Shown here one piece after another: positions 44,590-53,900 of a stretch of 64,000 nucleotides of DNA. A program made the position numbers and the translations under genes. The DNA comes from Pseudomonadales bacterium (GTDB lineage: Bacteria > Pseudomonadota > Gammaproteobacteria > Pseudomonadales > Azotimanducaceae): NCBI GenBank assembly GCA_024234635.1, contig JACKNX010000012.1, positions 62,001-126,000 of the forward strand. Direction: 5' to 3'. Every line of letters starts with the position of its first letter. Position 1 is the first letter of the stretch. The notes below the pieces were generated by a model that was not told where the DNA came from, did not search any database, and saw only the letters and a list, made by a program, of their open reading frames with translations.

Positions 44590-45734
44590 TGCGGGGAAAA
44601 CTCCGCGCGCAGCGCACCGGACTGCTCACCAGCGCCGGGAACGGCGCGGCTGCGCGGGACGACATGGCCATCCACCCGCACCGGCGCGGCCACCATGTCG
44701 ACCTCGCCTGCCTGCAGCATCTGCCGCTCCCGAACCAGCGCCGGATGACCGGCGAGCGTCGCCAGCTCATTGACGGAGCCATAGGCAATGTCCGCGGCCT
44801 GAAGCCGGGCGACCACCGCCTCGTGTGACAGCGCACCGAACACGCCACTGATGATGATATCGAGCACCGCCCGATTCGCGAGGCGGGCGGCATTGTCGAC
44901 AAACCGCGGATCAGCGGTCATATCCGGCCGCTCGAGCACCACGGTACAGAATCGCTGCCATTCCCGCGGATTCTGGATGGAGAAGACCACCTGCCGACCA
45001 TCGGCCGCCGCATAGCCGCCATACGGCGATATCGTCGGATGGTTGAGTCCGACCCGCTCGACCCGCATGCCCGCTTCCTGCTGCAGAAGCGGAACGCACA
45101 TCCAGTCGGCGACGGCGTCGAACAGGGACACGGCCAGCGCCATACCCTCGCCGGTGCGTGCCCGAGCCTGCAGTGCCTGCAGCACCCCGGCAAACGCATA
45201 CATGCCACAGGCGATATCACACACGGACACACCAACCCTGCCTGGCGCGTCCGGACTGCCGGTAATCGACGCCAGCCCACTCTCGCATTGCACGAGCAGG
45301 TCATAAGCCTTGAGATGCGCAACCGCCTCGGCATTGCCGTAGCCGCTGACGTCGAGCGTGATCAGACGTGGATACGTTCTGCGCAGACGAGCGCTGTCAA
45401 AGCCAAGCCGCGCCATCGCGCCTGGCGCGAGGTTCTGCACGAACACATCGGCCCGGGCAATGAGGCGTTCCAGCACCGCCGCGTCGGCTGCCTGTCGCAG
45501 GTCCAGACACACCGATTCCTTGCCCCGGTTCAGCCAGACGAAATAGGCACTCTCCCCCGCCGCCGCCGTGTCGTAGCCACGCGCAAAATCCCCCTCAGGG
45601 CGCTCCACCTTGATGACACGCGCCCCGGCCTCGCGCAATCGCGAGGTACAGTAAGGCGCAGCGACCGCCTGTTCGACGGACACCACGAGCACCCCGTCGA
45701 GCGCGTTGGCGAACGCGTCAGCCGCGCTACTCAC
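44571..45734 (-). CDS. Family III CoA-transferase (CaiB/BaiF type)
   Basis: 387 residues. N-terminal VVSVEQAVAAPYCTSRLREAGARVIKVERPEGDFARGYD is the family signature, and the catalytic Asp lies in LKAYDLLVQCESGL. These enzymes move CoA between carboxylic acids without a covalent acyl-CoA on the way as in classes I and II. The substrate cannot be told. The ATG overlaps the purT stop as ATGA, an odd pairing of a catabolic and a purine gene. Confidence 0.88.
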   Translation of the reverse strand: MSSAADAFANALDGVLVVSVEQAVAAPYCTSRLREAGARVIKVERPEGDFARGYDTAAAGESAYFVWLNRGKESVCLDLRQAADAAVLERLIARADVFVQNLAPGAMARLGFDSARLRRTYPRLITLDVSGYGNAEAVAHLKAYDLLVQCESGLASITGSPDAPGRVGVSVCDIACGMYAFAGVLQALQARARTGEGMALAVSLFDAVADWMCVPLLQQEAGMRVERVGLNHPTISPYGGYAAADGRQVVFSIQNPREWQRFCTVVLERPDMTADPRFVDNAARLANRAVLDIIISGVFGALSHEAVVARLQAADIAYGSVNELATLAGHPALVRERQMLQAGEVDMVAAPVRVDGHVVPRSRAVPGAGEQSGALRAEFSPHQRPIA

Positions 45735-46939
45735 CGCAGGTGAAAGCGCACGTGACTGGCCGCGGAGGTCGCTTTCGCCCGCGCCGTGTCCACGTCGTCC
45801 GCCAACGCCAGCACCACGCCCATGCGCCGTTCACCCGCCACCTCCGGCTTGCCAAACAGGCGCAACTGCACATCCGGCTCCGCCAGTGCTTCGTGCAGGC
45901 CGCTGAACGACACGTCGGTCGAATGCCCTTCCACCAGCAACACCGCGGATGCCGCCGGTCCACGCGTGCGGATATTGGGGATGGGCAGACCGAGTACGGC
46001 ACGCGCATGCAGGGCAAATTCCGACAGATCCTGGCTGATGAGGGTCACCATGCCGGTATCGTGCGGTCGCGGGCTTACTTCGCTGAAGTAGACGACATCG
46101 CCCTTGATGAAAAATTCAACGCCAAACAGGCCATACCCGCCAAGTTCCGCCGTAACCAGGCCGGCAACGCGTTCGGCCTCCACCAGCGCGGCATGCGACA
46201 TCGGTTGCGGCTGCCACGACTCGCGATAATCGCCACGCTCCTGCCGATGGCCAATCGGCGGGCAGAAGCTCGTGCCATCGCGATGCCGAACCGTGAGCAG
46301 CGTGATTTCGTAATCGAAGTCGACAAAACCTTCCACGATCACCTTGCGTACGCCGGTGCCGCCACGGGCACCGGTCTGGGCCGCCGCCCAGGCGGCACCT
46401 GCCTGATCCGGCGCGTGCACGGTGGATTGCCCCTTGCCGGAACTCGACATCACCGGTTTCACCACGCAGGGTGTACCAATGCGTCCGACTGCTGCATGGA
46501 ACTCCGCCTCGGTGGCGGCAAATTCATACGGCGACGTTCGCACCTTCAATGTTTCCGCGGCAAGGCGGCGTATACCCTCGCGATCCATCGTCAGGCGCGC
46601 AGCGCGGGCGGTGGGAATGACCTGCACGCCTTCCTTTTCCAGTTCCAGCAGCGTCCCGGTAGCAATGGCTTCGATTTCCGGAACCACGAGATCGGGTCGC
46701 TCCTGCGCGATGACCGCCCGGAGCGACTCACCGTCGAGCATGTTGATGACATGGCTGCGGTGCGCCACCTGCATGGCGGGCGCGCCAGCGTAGCGATCCA
46801 CGGCAATGGTCTCGACACCCAGTCGCTGCAGCTCGATCACGACTTCCTTGCCCAGTTCGCCCGCGCCCAGCAGCATGACCCGCGTGGCATGTGCCGCCCC
46901 GGGCGTACCCAGCATCGGGTCCATCGATCGGTCAGACAT
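45731..46939 (-). CDS. purT: Formate-dependent phosphoribosylglycinamide formyltransferase
   Basis: ATP-grasp enzyme making formyl-GAR from GAR, formate and ATP (third step of purine synthesis); 402 residues. VMLLGAGELGKEVVIELQRLG, the ATP-grasp residues in VVKPVMSSSGKGQS and GVEFFIKGDVVYFSEVSPRPHDTGM are diagnostic. ATG 46939 has AGGAG at 7 bases and lies 8 bases inside the carbonic-anhydrase gene; the longer frame to 47005 is not needed. Confidence 0.95.
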   Translation of the reverse strand: MSDRSMDPMLGTPGAAHATRVMLLGAGELGKEVVIELQRLGVETIAVDRYAGAPAMQVAHRSHVINMLDGESLRAVIAQERPDLVVPEIEAIATGTLLELEKEGVQVIPTARAARLTMDREGIRRLAAETLKVRTSPYEFAATEAEFHAAVGRIGTPCVVKPVMSSSGKGQSTVHAPDQAGAAWAAAQTGARGGTGVRKVIVEGFVDFDYEITLLTVRHRDGTSFCPPIGHRQERGDYRESWQPQPMSHAALVEAERVAGLVTAELGGYGLFGVEFFIKGDVVYFSEVSPRPHDTGMVTLISQDLSEFALHARAVLGLPIPNIRTRGPAASAVLLVEGHSTDVSFSGLHEALAEPDVQLRLFGKPEVAGERRMGVVLALADDVDTARAKATSAASHVRFHLR

Positions 46940-47465
46940 CCGCCTGCTCCTGCTCCGTGAGCTCCGTCGAAAACCGTTGACCGTTCCTGACGTAGTGACG
47001 TGCATTGGCGCGCAGACCCGCCGCCTGCTCGTCCGTGAAGGTCTTTGCGACCCGCGCGGGTGAGCCGAGGATCATGGAGTTGTCCGGAAACTCCTTGCCT
47101 TCGGTGACCAGCGCTCCCGCTCCGACGAGGCAGTTGCGGCCGATCTTCGCGCCATTGAGCACGATGGCGCCGATGCCGATGAGCGACCCTTCACCTACCG
47201 TGCAGCCGTGCAGCATGGCCATATGACCGATCGTGACGTCGCGGCCGAGCGTCAGGGGAAAACCGGGGTCGGTATGCAGGATGGCGCCGTCCTGCACGTT
47301 GCAGTTCTCGCCGAGTGTGATGAGTTCACTGTCACCGCGGATGACCGCGCCAAACCAGACGCTGGCATTGTCCTCCAGCAGTACGTTGCCGATGACACGG
47401 GCGTTGTCCGCCACGAAATAGCGGCCGCGTGCGCGGACCCGTTTATCGCCCAGTTGCAACAGCAT
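46932..47465 (-). CDS. Gamma-class carbonic anhydrase-like protein
   Basis: 177-residue left-handed beta-helix protein. Repeats of the hexapeptide type (VIGNVLLEDNASVWFGAVIRGD, NVQDGAILHTD, TIGHMAMLHGCTVGEGSLIGIGAIVLNG) carry His in ILHTD, GHMAML and LHGC positions that could bind zinc. Many YrdA/PaaY relatives lack measurable anhydrase activity. ATG 47465 follows AAGGAGA. Coupled to purT; a SulP anion transporter lies 0.6 kb away. Confidence 0.88.
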   Translation of the reverse strand: MLLQLGDKRVRARGRYFVADNARVIGNVLLEDNASVWFGAVIRGDSELITLGENCNVQDGAILHTDPGFPLTLGRDVTIGHMAMLHGCTVGEGSLIGIGAIVLNGAKIGRNCLVGAGALVTEGKEFPDNSMILGSPARVAKTFTDEQAAGLRANARHYVRNGQRFSTELTEQEQADV

Positions 47466-47699
47466 GGCGTTTTTCTCCTTCTGGCTCGTGCTGATCGATT
47501 CGGCCCTGGATCTGCCCGTAACACCGCACGGAACATCAAAAATTCGCTTGCAGACCAATGGGTTGCAAACCACCCACCCGAGGTCGGGAAACGGGACGCT
47601 GTCCGCCCCGTTCACAAATCCCTTACAGGTCGCTCGTAGCTTTCATTGGGAACTGCGTCACATAGTAACTGATCTTCGCAGTATCAAGAGTTCACGCCC

Positions 47700-48038
47700 A
47701 TGCGCGATTTGCCAGAGTTTGATGTCCTGGTGGATATGGCCCGTACCGACCCCACGGCCCTGGAACGGCTGCGCACGCGTCTGACGAATGCGGTCATCGA
47801 CGCCCAGGCGGACCCCCTGAAAAAGCAGCGCCTGAAAGGCCTGGCATTCCAGATCGACATGGAACGCCAGCGCGCACGCACACCCATGGCAGCCACCATC
47901 AAGCTGTCCGAAATGATGTGCTGGAAACTCGCCGAGTTGAACCGTTGTTTCCTGCAACCGGAGGAAGTTACGGCGGAACAGGCCGACGTCCCGGAGACTT
48001 CGGGCAAGGTGATCCCGATGCGCAGGCCGCCGCACTGA
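47700..48038 (+). CDS. DUF3135 family protein
   Basis: 112-residue soluble, mostly helical protein. The core LPEFDVLVDMARTDPTALERLR...LKGLAFQIDMERQRARTPMAATIKLSEMM is the DUF3135 signature; the last 25 residues are variable. Function unknown. Divergent from the carbonic-anhydrase gene (234-base gap) and convergent with the SulP gene 24 bases away. Confidence 0.85.
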   Translation: MRDLPEFDVLVDMARTDPTALERLRTRLTNAVIDAQADPLKKQRLKGLAFQIDMERQRARTPMAATIKLSEMMCWKLAELNRCFLQPEEVTAEQADVPETSGKVIPMRRPPH

Positions 48039-48062
48039 TTGCGCCCGCGGGCCACTTCCAGG

Positions 48063-50246
48063 CTACCGTTCGAGCTGCATGACCTCGTAGTTGAGAAAGT
48101 CGATCTGCTCCACGGCGGAATGCAGCAGGCCGCGTTGCAGGTGGGCCAGCAGATCCGGCCGCTGCGCGGCCAGTTCATCCAGTACCGTGCGCGTGAGCAG
48201 GAAAACATCGGTTGTCACCGCGGCCCGCAAGGCGCCTGAGATGGCGGAGTCTTCCACGCGCAGCAGCGCGCGCATGCCAACCACACCGCCGGACGTCAGC
48301 GCCGACAACCGGTTTTCCATTCCTTCGTGGCGACCGTACAGATCCAGGCGTCCCCGCCGGACCAGCAGCAACGCATCAACGATCTCCCCCTGGCGGAACA
48401 CAGTGGCGCCTGCCGCGAAAGTCCGTGTCTGCAATCTGGACTCGAACCAGCGGAGTTCCTGGACATCAAGCTCCGCGAAGGCGTCAAACCCGGCCAGCGC
48501 CAGCGGCTGGGCCTCGTCGATGCCGAGCAGTTCGTCCTCCACCGCGGCCAGCGCCATGTCCAGGCTCTGCCACACGGCGTCATCGCCAACCTGAGCGAAG
48601 ACGCCCATCTCCCTGAGGAGGGAATACACCGAAAATCCGGTGCCGCTTTCGAGCTCCCGCAAACCACACAACTGGATCGCATGACCCGAGTCTTTCAGGG
48701 CATTGAGGCTGGCGAGCAGCACCTGCACGCCTGACAGATCGATGTCCTGCACCCGGGTGAAGTCGAGGACGAACCGGTCAGCGTCTGCCTGGCGCTTCTC
48801 CAGTTCCTGGGCAAAGCGGTCCGTGGTACCGAAGAACAGCGAGCCACGCAGGCGATAGATCAGCGTGCGCCCCCCTGCTTCGAGCAACCGCTCACGCTGT
48901 GCCCGCGTCCTCATCACGCGGGACTGGATCTGGTCACCGCGCAGTACCTTGTGCACCACCGGCTGGAATGCCTGCTGCCGGATGTAGAGCAGCGCGGCGA
49001 TGATGCAGCCGACACCCACCGCCGTGATGAGATCCACCAGCACGGTGACGGCGGTGACAACCAGCATCACGCCGATTTCGTAGCGCACGTGCCGTTGCAT
49101 CACCAGTTGCAGGGAGTACTTGTCCACCATGCCGACGGCGGTGACCATCAGCACGCCGGCCAGGGCCGCCAACGGTATCCAGGCGGCCAGCGGTCCGGCG
49201 GCGGCGATGATGAATAGAATCACCAGGGCGTGGATCATGCCGGAGCGACGGGTCTTGCCGCCGGCATCGATGTTGACCAGCGTACGCACGGTGGCACCTG
49301 CACCGGGAAGCCCCCCACCGAGCCCGCTGGCGATGTTGGCGATGCCCTGCCCGATGAGTTCCCGCCGCGAATCGTGGCGGGTGCGCGTACGCGCGTCGGC
49401 GACGATGGAAGTCAGCAGCGAGTCGATGGCGCCAAGCAGCCCGAGTACAAGACCGGACAGTGCCGCATTCGTGAGAGCAGCCGCGGGCAGGCCAAGAAGC
49501 TGCGGCAGGTGCAGCGCCGGCAGCATCCGCTGCAGGTCGTCCAGGCTGGTGAACGGTGTGGGAATGGTGCCGATGAGCAGCGTGTTCGCATCGACGTGCG
49601 CAGGCGCCAGTCCGGCGCTGGCGAACGCCTGATAAGCCACGATGCCAACCGCGAGCCCCACCAGCGACGCCGGCAGCCCCTTGCGAAAACGGGCCACAAC
49701 GGTACCAATGATGGTCAGCAGGCACACACCGAGCGCAGGCGTGCCCTGTGACCAGTCGAACGCCGCATAGTCACCGGTGATGCCGAGCGCGGGCTTGATC
49801 TGACCGAGCGCAATGATCACGGCGATGCCGTTCATGAAACCCGCCACCACCGGATAGGGAATGAACTTCACCAGCCTGCCGCCACCGGCCACGCCGATGA
49901 TGATTTCGGTCAGGCCGCCGAATACGACCATCACCGCCAGCAGCGCCAGCGTGAGGGACAGATCGCTGCCGTGACTGGCCACCACCTGGGCGATGAAGGC
50001 CGTCACCACCACGGTCATCGGTCCGGTCGGTCCCGTCACCTGCGTCGGCGTACCACCCAGGAGCGCCGCAAAAAAGCCCGCGAGCACACACCCCATCAGA
50101 CCCACCACCGCGCCGGTGGCCGCGTGCTCCGGTCCCAGAGGGGCGAAGGCGGCAACCCCGAATGCGAGCCCGAGTGGCAGCGCCACAACCGCGGCGGTCA
50201 GCCCGCCATACAGGTCACCGGACAACCCCTGACGCGAGGCCGTCAT
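48063..50246 (-). CDS. SulP family anion transporter with STAS and cyclic-nucleotide-binding domains
   Basis: 727 residues: membrane domain of 10-14 spans (about 10-405, with GPTGPMTVVVTAFIAQ and the Asn/Gly-rich FMNGIAVIIALGQ), STAS domain (about 440-560, with VLDFTRVQDIDLSGVQVLLASL), then a C-terminal cNMP-binding/CRP-like effector fold (about 590-715, ATVFRQGEIVDALLLVRRGRL). SulP members carry sulfate, bicarbonate or dicarboxylates. No DNA-binding helix follows. The start is uncertain: ATG 50246 is chosen, but GTG 50276 is possible. Confidence 0.88.
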   Translation of the reverse strand: MTASRQGLSGDLYGGLTAAVVALPLGLAFGVAAFAPLGPEHAATGAVVGLMGCVLAGFFAALLGGTPTQVTGPTGPMTVVVTAFIAQVVASHGSDLSLTLALLAVMVVFGGLTEIIIGVAGGGRLVKFIPYPVVAGFMNGIAVIIALGQIKPALGITGDYAAFDWSQGTPALGVCLLTIIGTVVARFRKGLPASLVGLAVGIVAYQAFASAGLAPAHVDANTLLIGTIPTPFTSLDDLQRMLPALHLPQLLGLPAAALTNAALSGLVLGLLGAIDSLLTSIVADARTRTRHDSRRELIGQGIANIASGLGGGLPGAGATVRTLVNIDAGGKTRRSGMIHALVILFIIAAAGPLAAWIPLAALAGVLMVTAVGMVDKYSLQLVMQRHVRYEIGVMLVVTAVTVLVDLITAVGVGCIIAALLYIRQQAFQPVVHKVLRGDQIQSRVMRTRAQRERLLEAGGRTLIYRLRGSLFFGTTDRFAQELEKRQADADRFVLDFTRVQDIDLSGVQVLLASLNALKDSGHAIQLCGLRELESGTGFSVYSLLREMGVFAQVGDDAVWQSLDMALAAVEDELLGIDEAQPLALAGFDAFAELDVQELRWFESRLQTRTFAAGATVFRQGEIVDALLLVRRGRLDLYGRHEGMENRLSALTSGGVVGMRALLRVEDSAISGALRAAVTTDVFLLTRTVLDELAAQRPDLLAHLQRGLLHSAVEQIDFLNYEVMQLER

Positions 50247-50365
50247 CGCTCTGGATCCATCGTCATTTCCCGTCACGTGACATGCCTGTTCCAGGCCATT
50301 CGAACCGGCTTCCGCCAGTGCAGGCCATGCACCACGCATCTACCATGGTTGTATAGAATGCGCGC

Positions 50366-50914
50366 ATGAACTTCTGCAGTCACTGTGGGAACCCGGTAAC
50401 CTCGCGCATCCCTGACGGGGACAGTCGCCCGCGCTACATCTGCGACCACTGCGGCACCATTCACTACCAGAATCCGCGCGTGGTAACGGGCTGTCTCGTT
50501 ACGCACGGCGAACGGGTGCTGCTGGCGCGACGGGCGATCAATCCCCGTCGCGGCTACTGGACGCTGCCCGCCGGCTTCCTTGAAAACGGTGAAACCGCTG
50601 CCGCCGGGGCCGCCAGGGAGACCCTGGAGGAAGCTGGCGCGGAAGTGGGGGAGCTCGAGCTGTATACCGTATTCAGCCTGCCGCATATCAACCAGATCTA
50701 CACCTTTTTCCGCGCACGCCTGACTGGCGACCGCTATTCGGCCGGCGCGGAATCGCTGGACGTGCAACTGGTGGACGAAGCAGGCATTCCCTGGGACGAA
50801 CTCGCCTTTCCGGTCATCACGGAGACGCTGAAATGCTTTTTCAGCGATCGCGCCGAGGGCAACTTCCGTACCCGCTCGTTCGACATCATCCGCCCGCCGC
50901 CCAGAACCCTGTAA
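50366..50914 (+). CDS. Nudix hydrolase with N-terminal zinc ribbon
   Basis: 182 residues. A four-cysteine ribbon (FCSHCGNP...YICDHCGTIHY, about 3-33) precedes the Nudix fold. The Nudix box reads GFLENGETAAAGAARETLEEAGAEV (positions of Gly, two Glu pairs and Arg correct). Similar proteins act on NADH-like dinucleotides or ADP-ribose, but the NudC-specific SQPWPFPxS motif is missing. Divergent from the SulP gene and convergent with purL. Confidence 0.9.
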   Translation: MNFCSHCGNPVTSRIPDGDSRPRYICDHCGTIHYQNPRVVTGCLVTHGERVLLARRAINPRRGYWTLPAGFLENGETAAAGAARETLEEAGAEVGELELYTVFSLPHINQIYTFFRARLTGDRYSAGAESLDVQLVDEAGIPWDELAFPVITETLKCFFSDRAEGNFRTRSFDIIRPPPRTL

Positions 50915-50918
50915 GGCT

Positions 50919-50938
50919 CGGGCGGCGTGCCGCGCCCG
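50919..50938. terminator. Short hairpin between convergent Nudix gene and purL
   Basis: CGGGCG (50919-50924) pairs with CGCCCG (50933-50938) in the 28-base gap between the two stops. No T-run; weak call. Confidence 0.3.
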
Positions 50939-50942
50939 TCAC

Positions 50943-53900
50943 TCAGCGGAGTGCCCGCCGCGCGTTTACAAACATACGCAACCAGGGTCCATCCTCGCCC
51001 CAGGCCGGATCGCGCCAGGCATTCTGCACCGCGCGGAATACCCGCTCCGGATGTGGCATGAGGATGAGAGTCCGTCCGTCGGCGGCGGTGATGCCGGCAA
51101 GACCGTCCGCCGCTCCGTTGGGATTGTAGGGATACCGCTCCGTTACGACGTGCCGCGGGTCGACGTACTGCATGGCAAGTTGTCCGCCGCGCTTGAGCGT
51201 TGCGAGATCCCCGGCATGGCGGAATTCGGCCCGGCCCTCGCCGTGCGCCACCGCCACCGGCAGCACACTGCCCTGCATGCCATCCAGCCAGGGTGAGTGC
51301 ACCTCGTTGATCCGAAGTAGCACCGTACGGGCCTCGAAACGCTCCGACCGGTTGGTGACAAACCGCGGCCACGCAGCGGCACCCGGAATCAGGTCCTTCA
51401 GCTGCGCCAGCATCTGACACCCGTTGCATACGCCAAGCACCAGTCCACCGCTGTGCAGAAAGCGGTCGAACTGCGCCTTCAGGTCGTCGTGGAACAGGAC
51501 CGACTTGGCCCACCCGCCACCGCCGCCCAGCACATCGCCGTAGGAAAAGCCGCCGCAGGCAGCCAGCACTGGAAAATCCTGCAGACGCACACGTCCTTCC
51601 AGCAGATCCGTCATGTGCACGTCCACCGGCGCAAAACCGGCGCGATCGAACGCTGCCGCCATTTCCATGTGACCGTTAACGCCCTGTTCGCGCAGGATCG
51701 CAACAGGCGGACGCCCGCTCAAGATCGCGGGCGCCACCGTGGGAGCAAAGGTAAGAGCGCAGGACAAACCCCCGGTGTCCTCGTCGATGAGCGCAAACTC
51801 CTCGTCCGCGCAGGTCGCATCGTCGCGCAGGCGCTGAATTTCATAACTGGTACGCGCCCACAGACGTTCGAGATCGGCGCGTGTGCTGGCAAACCGCTCC
51901 ACGCCATCCACAACAATCAGAACGCGCTCGTCCTCGCGCACCGTGGCCACACGGCAGGCATGCAGCCCCTTGTGCCCGGCCTGGGTCACCAGCGCATCCG
52001 CATCGTGCGCCGCCACCTGCAGTACAACCCCGATCTCCTCCGCGAACAACGTCCCCATCACGTCCCCGGTGAGCCCGATATCCAGACCGGCCCGGCCGGC
52101 AAAACTCATCTCGGCGAGCGCGGCGAGCAAGCCGCCGTCCGACCGGTCGTGCATGGCCAGCACCTTGTTGGCCCGCTTCCAGGCATCCAGCAACTCGAGG
52201 AGCGCTGCCAGGGCGTGTGCTTCCACGTCAGGCGCGTCGTCGCCGACCTGTGCAAAACACTGCGCCAGCGCACTGCCACCCAGCCGCATTGCCGGTGAGC
52301 AGGCCAGCAGTACAAGCACGCTGCCGGGACGACGAACCAGTACCGGCGTCAGCGTGCGCGACGCATCGCCCACCGGCGCGAACGCTGACACGATCAGCGT
52401 CAGCGGCGAGACCACTTCGCCGTCCGCCCAGCGCGTGCGCATGGACAGGCTGTCCTTGCCAACAGGAATGGCAATACCCAGTGCCGGACAGAACTCCTCG
52501 CCAACCGCGCGAACGCCCTCGAACAGGGCCTGATCCTCGCGACCATGCCCGGCTGCCGCCATCCAGTTGGCCGAGAGCACGACCCTCTCACGGTTGACCA
52601 CGTCGGCACACCACAGGTTTGTCAGCGCCTCCGCCACGGCCATGCGTGCCGACGCGGCCGCATCGATCAACGCCAGCGGCGAGCGTTCACCCATCGCGTA
52701 GGCTTCCCCGCTCAGCGTGTGATATCCCGCCAGGGTCACCGCCGCATCCGCGACCGGCACCTGCCAGGGTCCCACCATCTGTTCACGCGCCACCAGGCCG
52801 GTAATGCTGCGATCGCCGATTGTGATGAGGAATTTCTTGCTGGCTACGGCGGGAAACTGCAGAACACGCTCCACGGCCTGAGCCAGCGAGATACCCTCGA
52901 AACGAAGTGGCTGGACCGGTGCAGCCCGTGGAACAAACTGTCGGGTCATCCGCGGCGGCTTGCCGAACAGCACTTCCATGGGCAGGTCCACGGGCGTGCT
53001 GCCGAGCTCCGGATCAGCCACGTGCAGATGCTTGTCAGTCGTGGCCTGCCCGACAACGGCAAAGGGGCAACGCTCGCGGGCGCAGATGGCCTCGAATACC
53101 GCTACCGCGTCGCGACGGATGCCGAGAACGTAGCGCTCCTGGGCTTCGTTGCACCAGATCTCCAGCGGCGCCATGCCGCGGTCGGCGCTCGGCACCTTGC
53201 GCAGATCAAAGCGGCCACCGGTGCCGGCATCCTTCACCAGTTCCGGCAGCGCATTGGACAGACCACCCGCGCCGACATCGTGGATGAGAAGAATAGGATT
53301 GGCTTCGCCCAGCGCCACGCAGGCGTCGATGACTTCCTGGCACCGCCGCTCCATCTCCGCGTTGTCCCGCTGCACTGACGCAAAATCCAGGGTACTGGCG
53401 CTCGTACCGGCGGACATACTCGACGCCGCGCCGCCACCGAGACCAATCAGCATGGCTGGTCCACCCAGCACCACCAACGCCGTGCCGTCGGGAAACGCCA
53501 GGGACTCCACGTGTTCACTGCGCACCATACCGACACCGCCCGCGATCATCACCGGCTTGTGATAGCCGCGTGTCGCGCCTGTGGCATCGCGCAGTTCCAT
53601 GGTGCGGAAATAGCCGGTCAACGCCGGGCGGCCGTATTCGTTGTTGAAGGCTGCCGCGCCAAGCGGACCTTCCACCATGATGTCCAGCGCCGTCACCATG
53701 TGGTCCGGTTTGCCCGTTTCCAGCTCCCAGGGTTGCCGGTAGCCGGGGATATTCAGGTGTGAGGTGGTGAAACCGGTGAGCCCCGCCTTGGGCTTGGAGC
53801 CGCGACCGACGGCACCTTCGTCACGAATCTCGCCGCCCGAACCGGTGGCCGCGCCCGGATAGGGCGAAATTGCGGTCGGGTGGTTATGGGTCTCCACCTT

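Noticed and set aside
47600..47700. Promoter for the DUF3135 gene
   Set aside because: TAGTAA-like strings are present but the spacing to any TTG-type hexamer is wrong.
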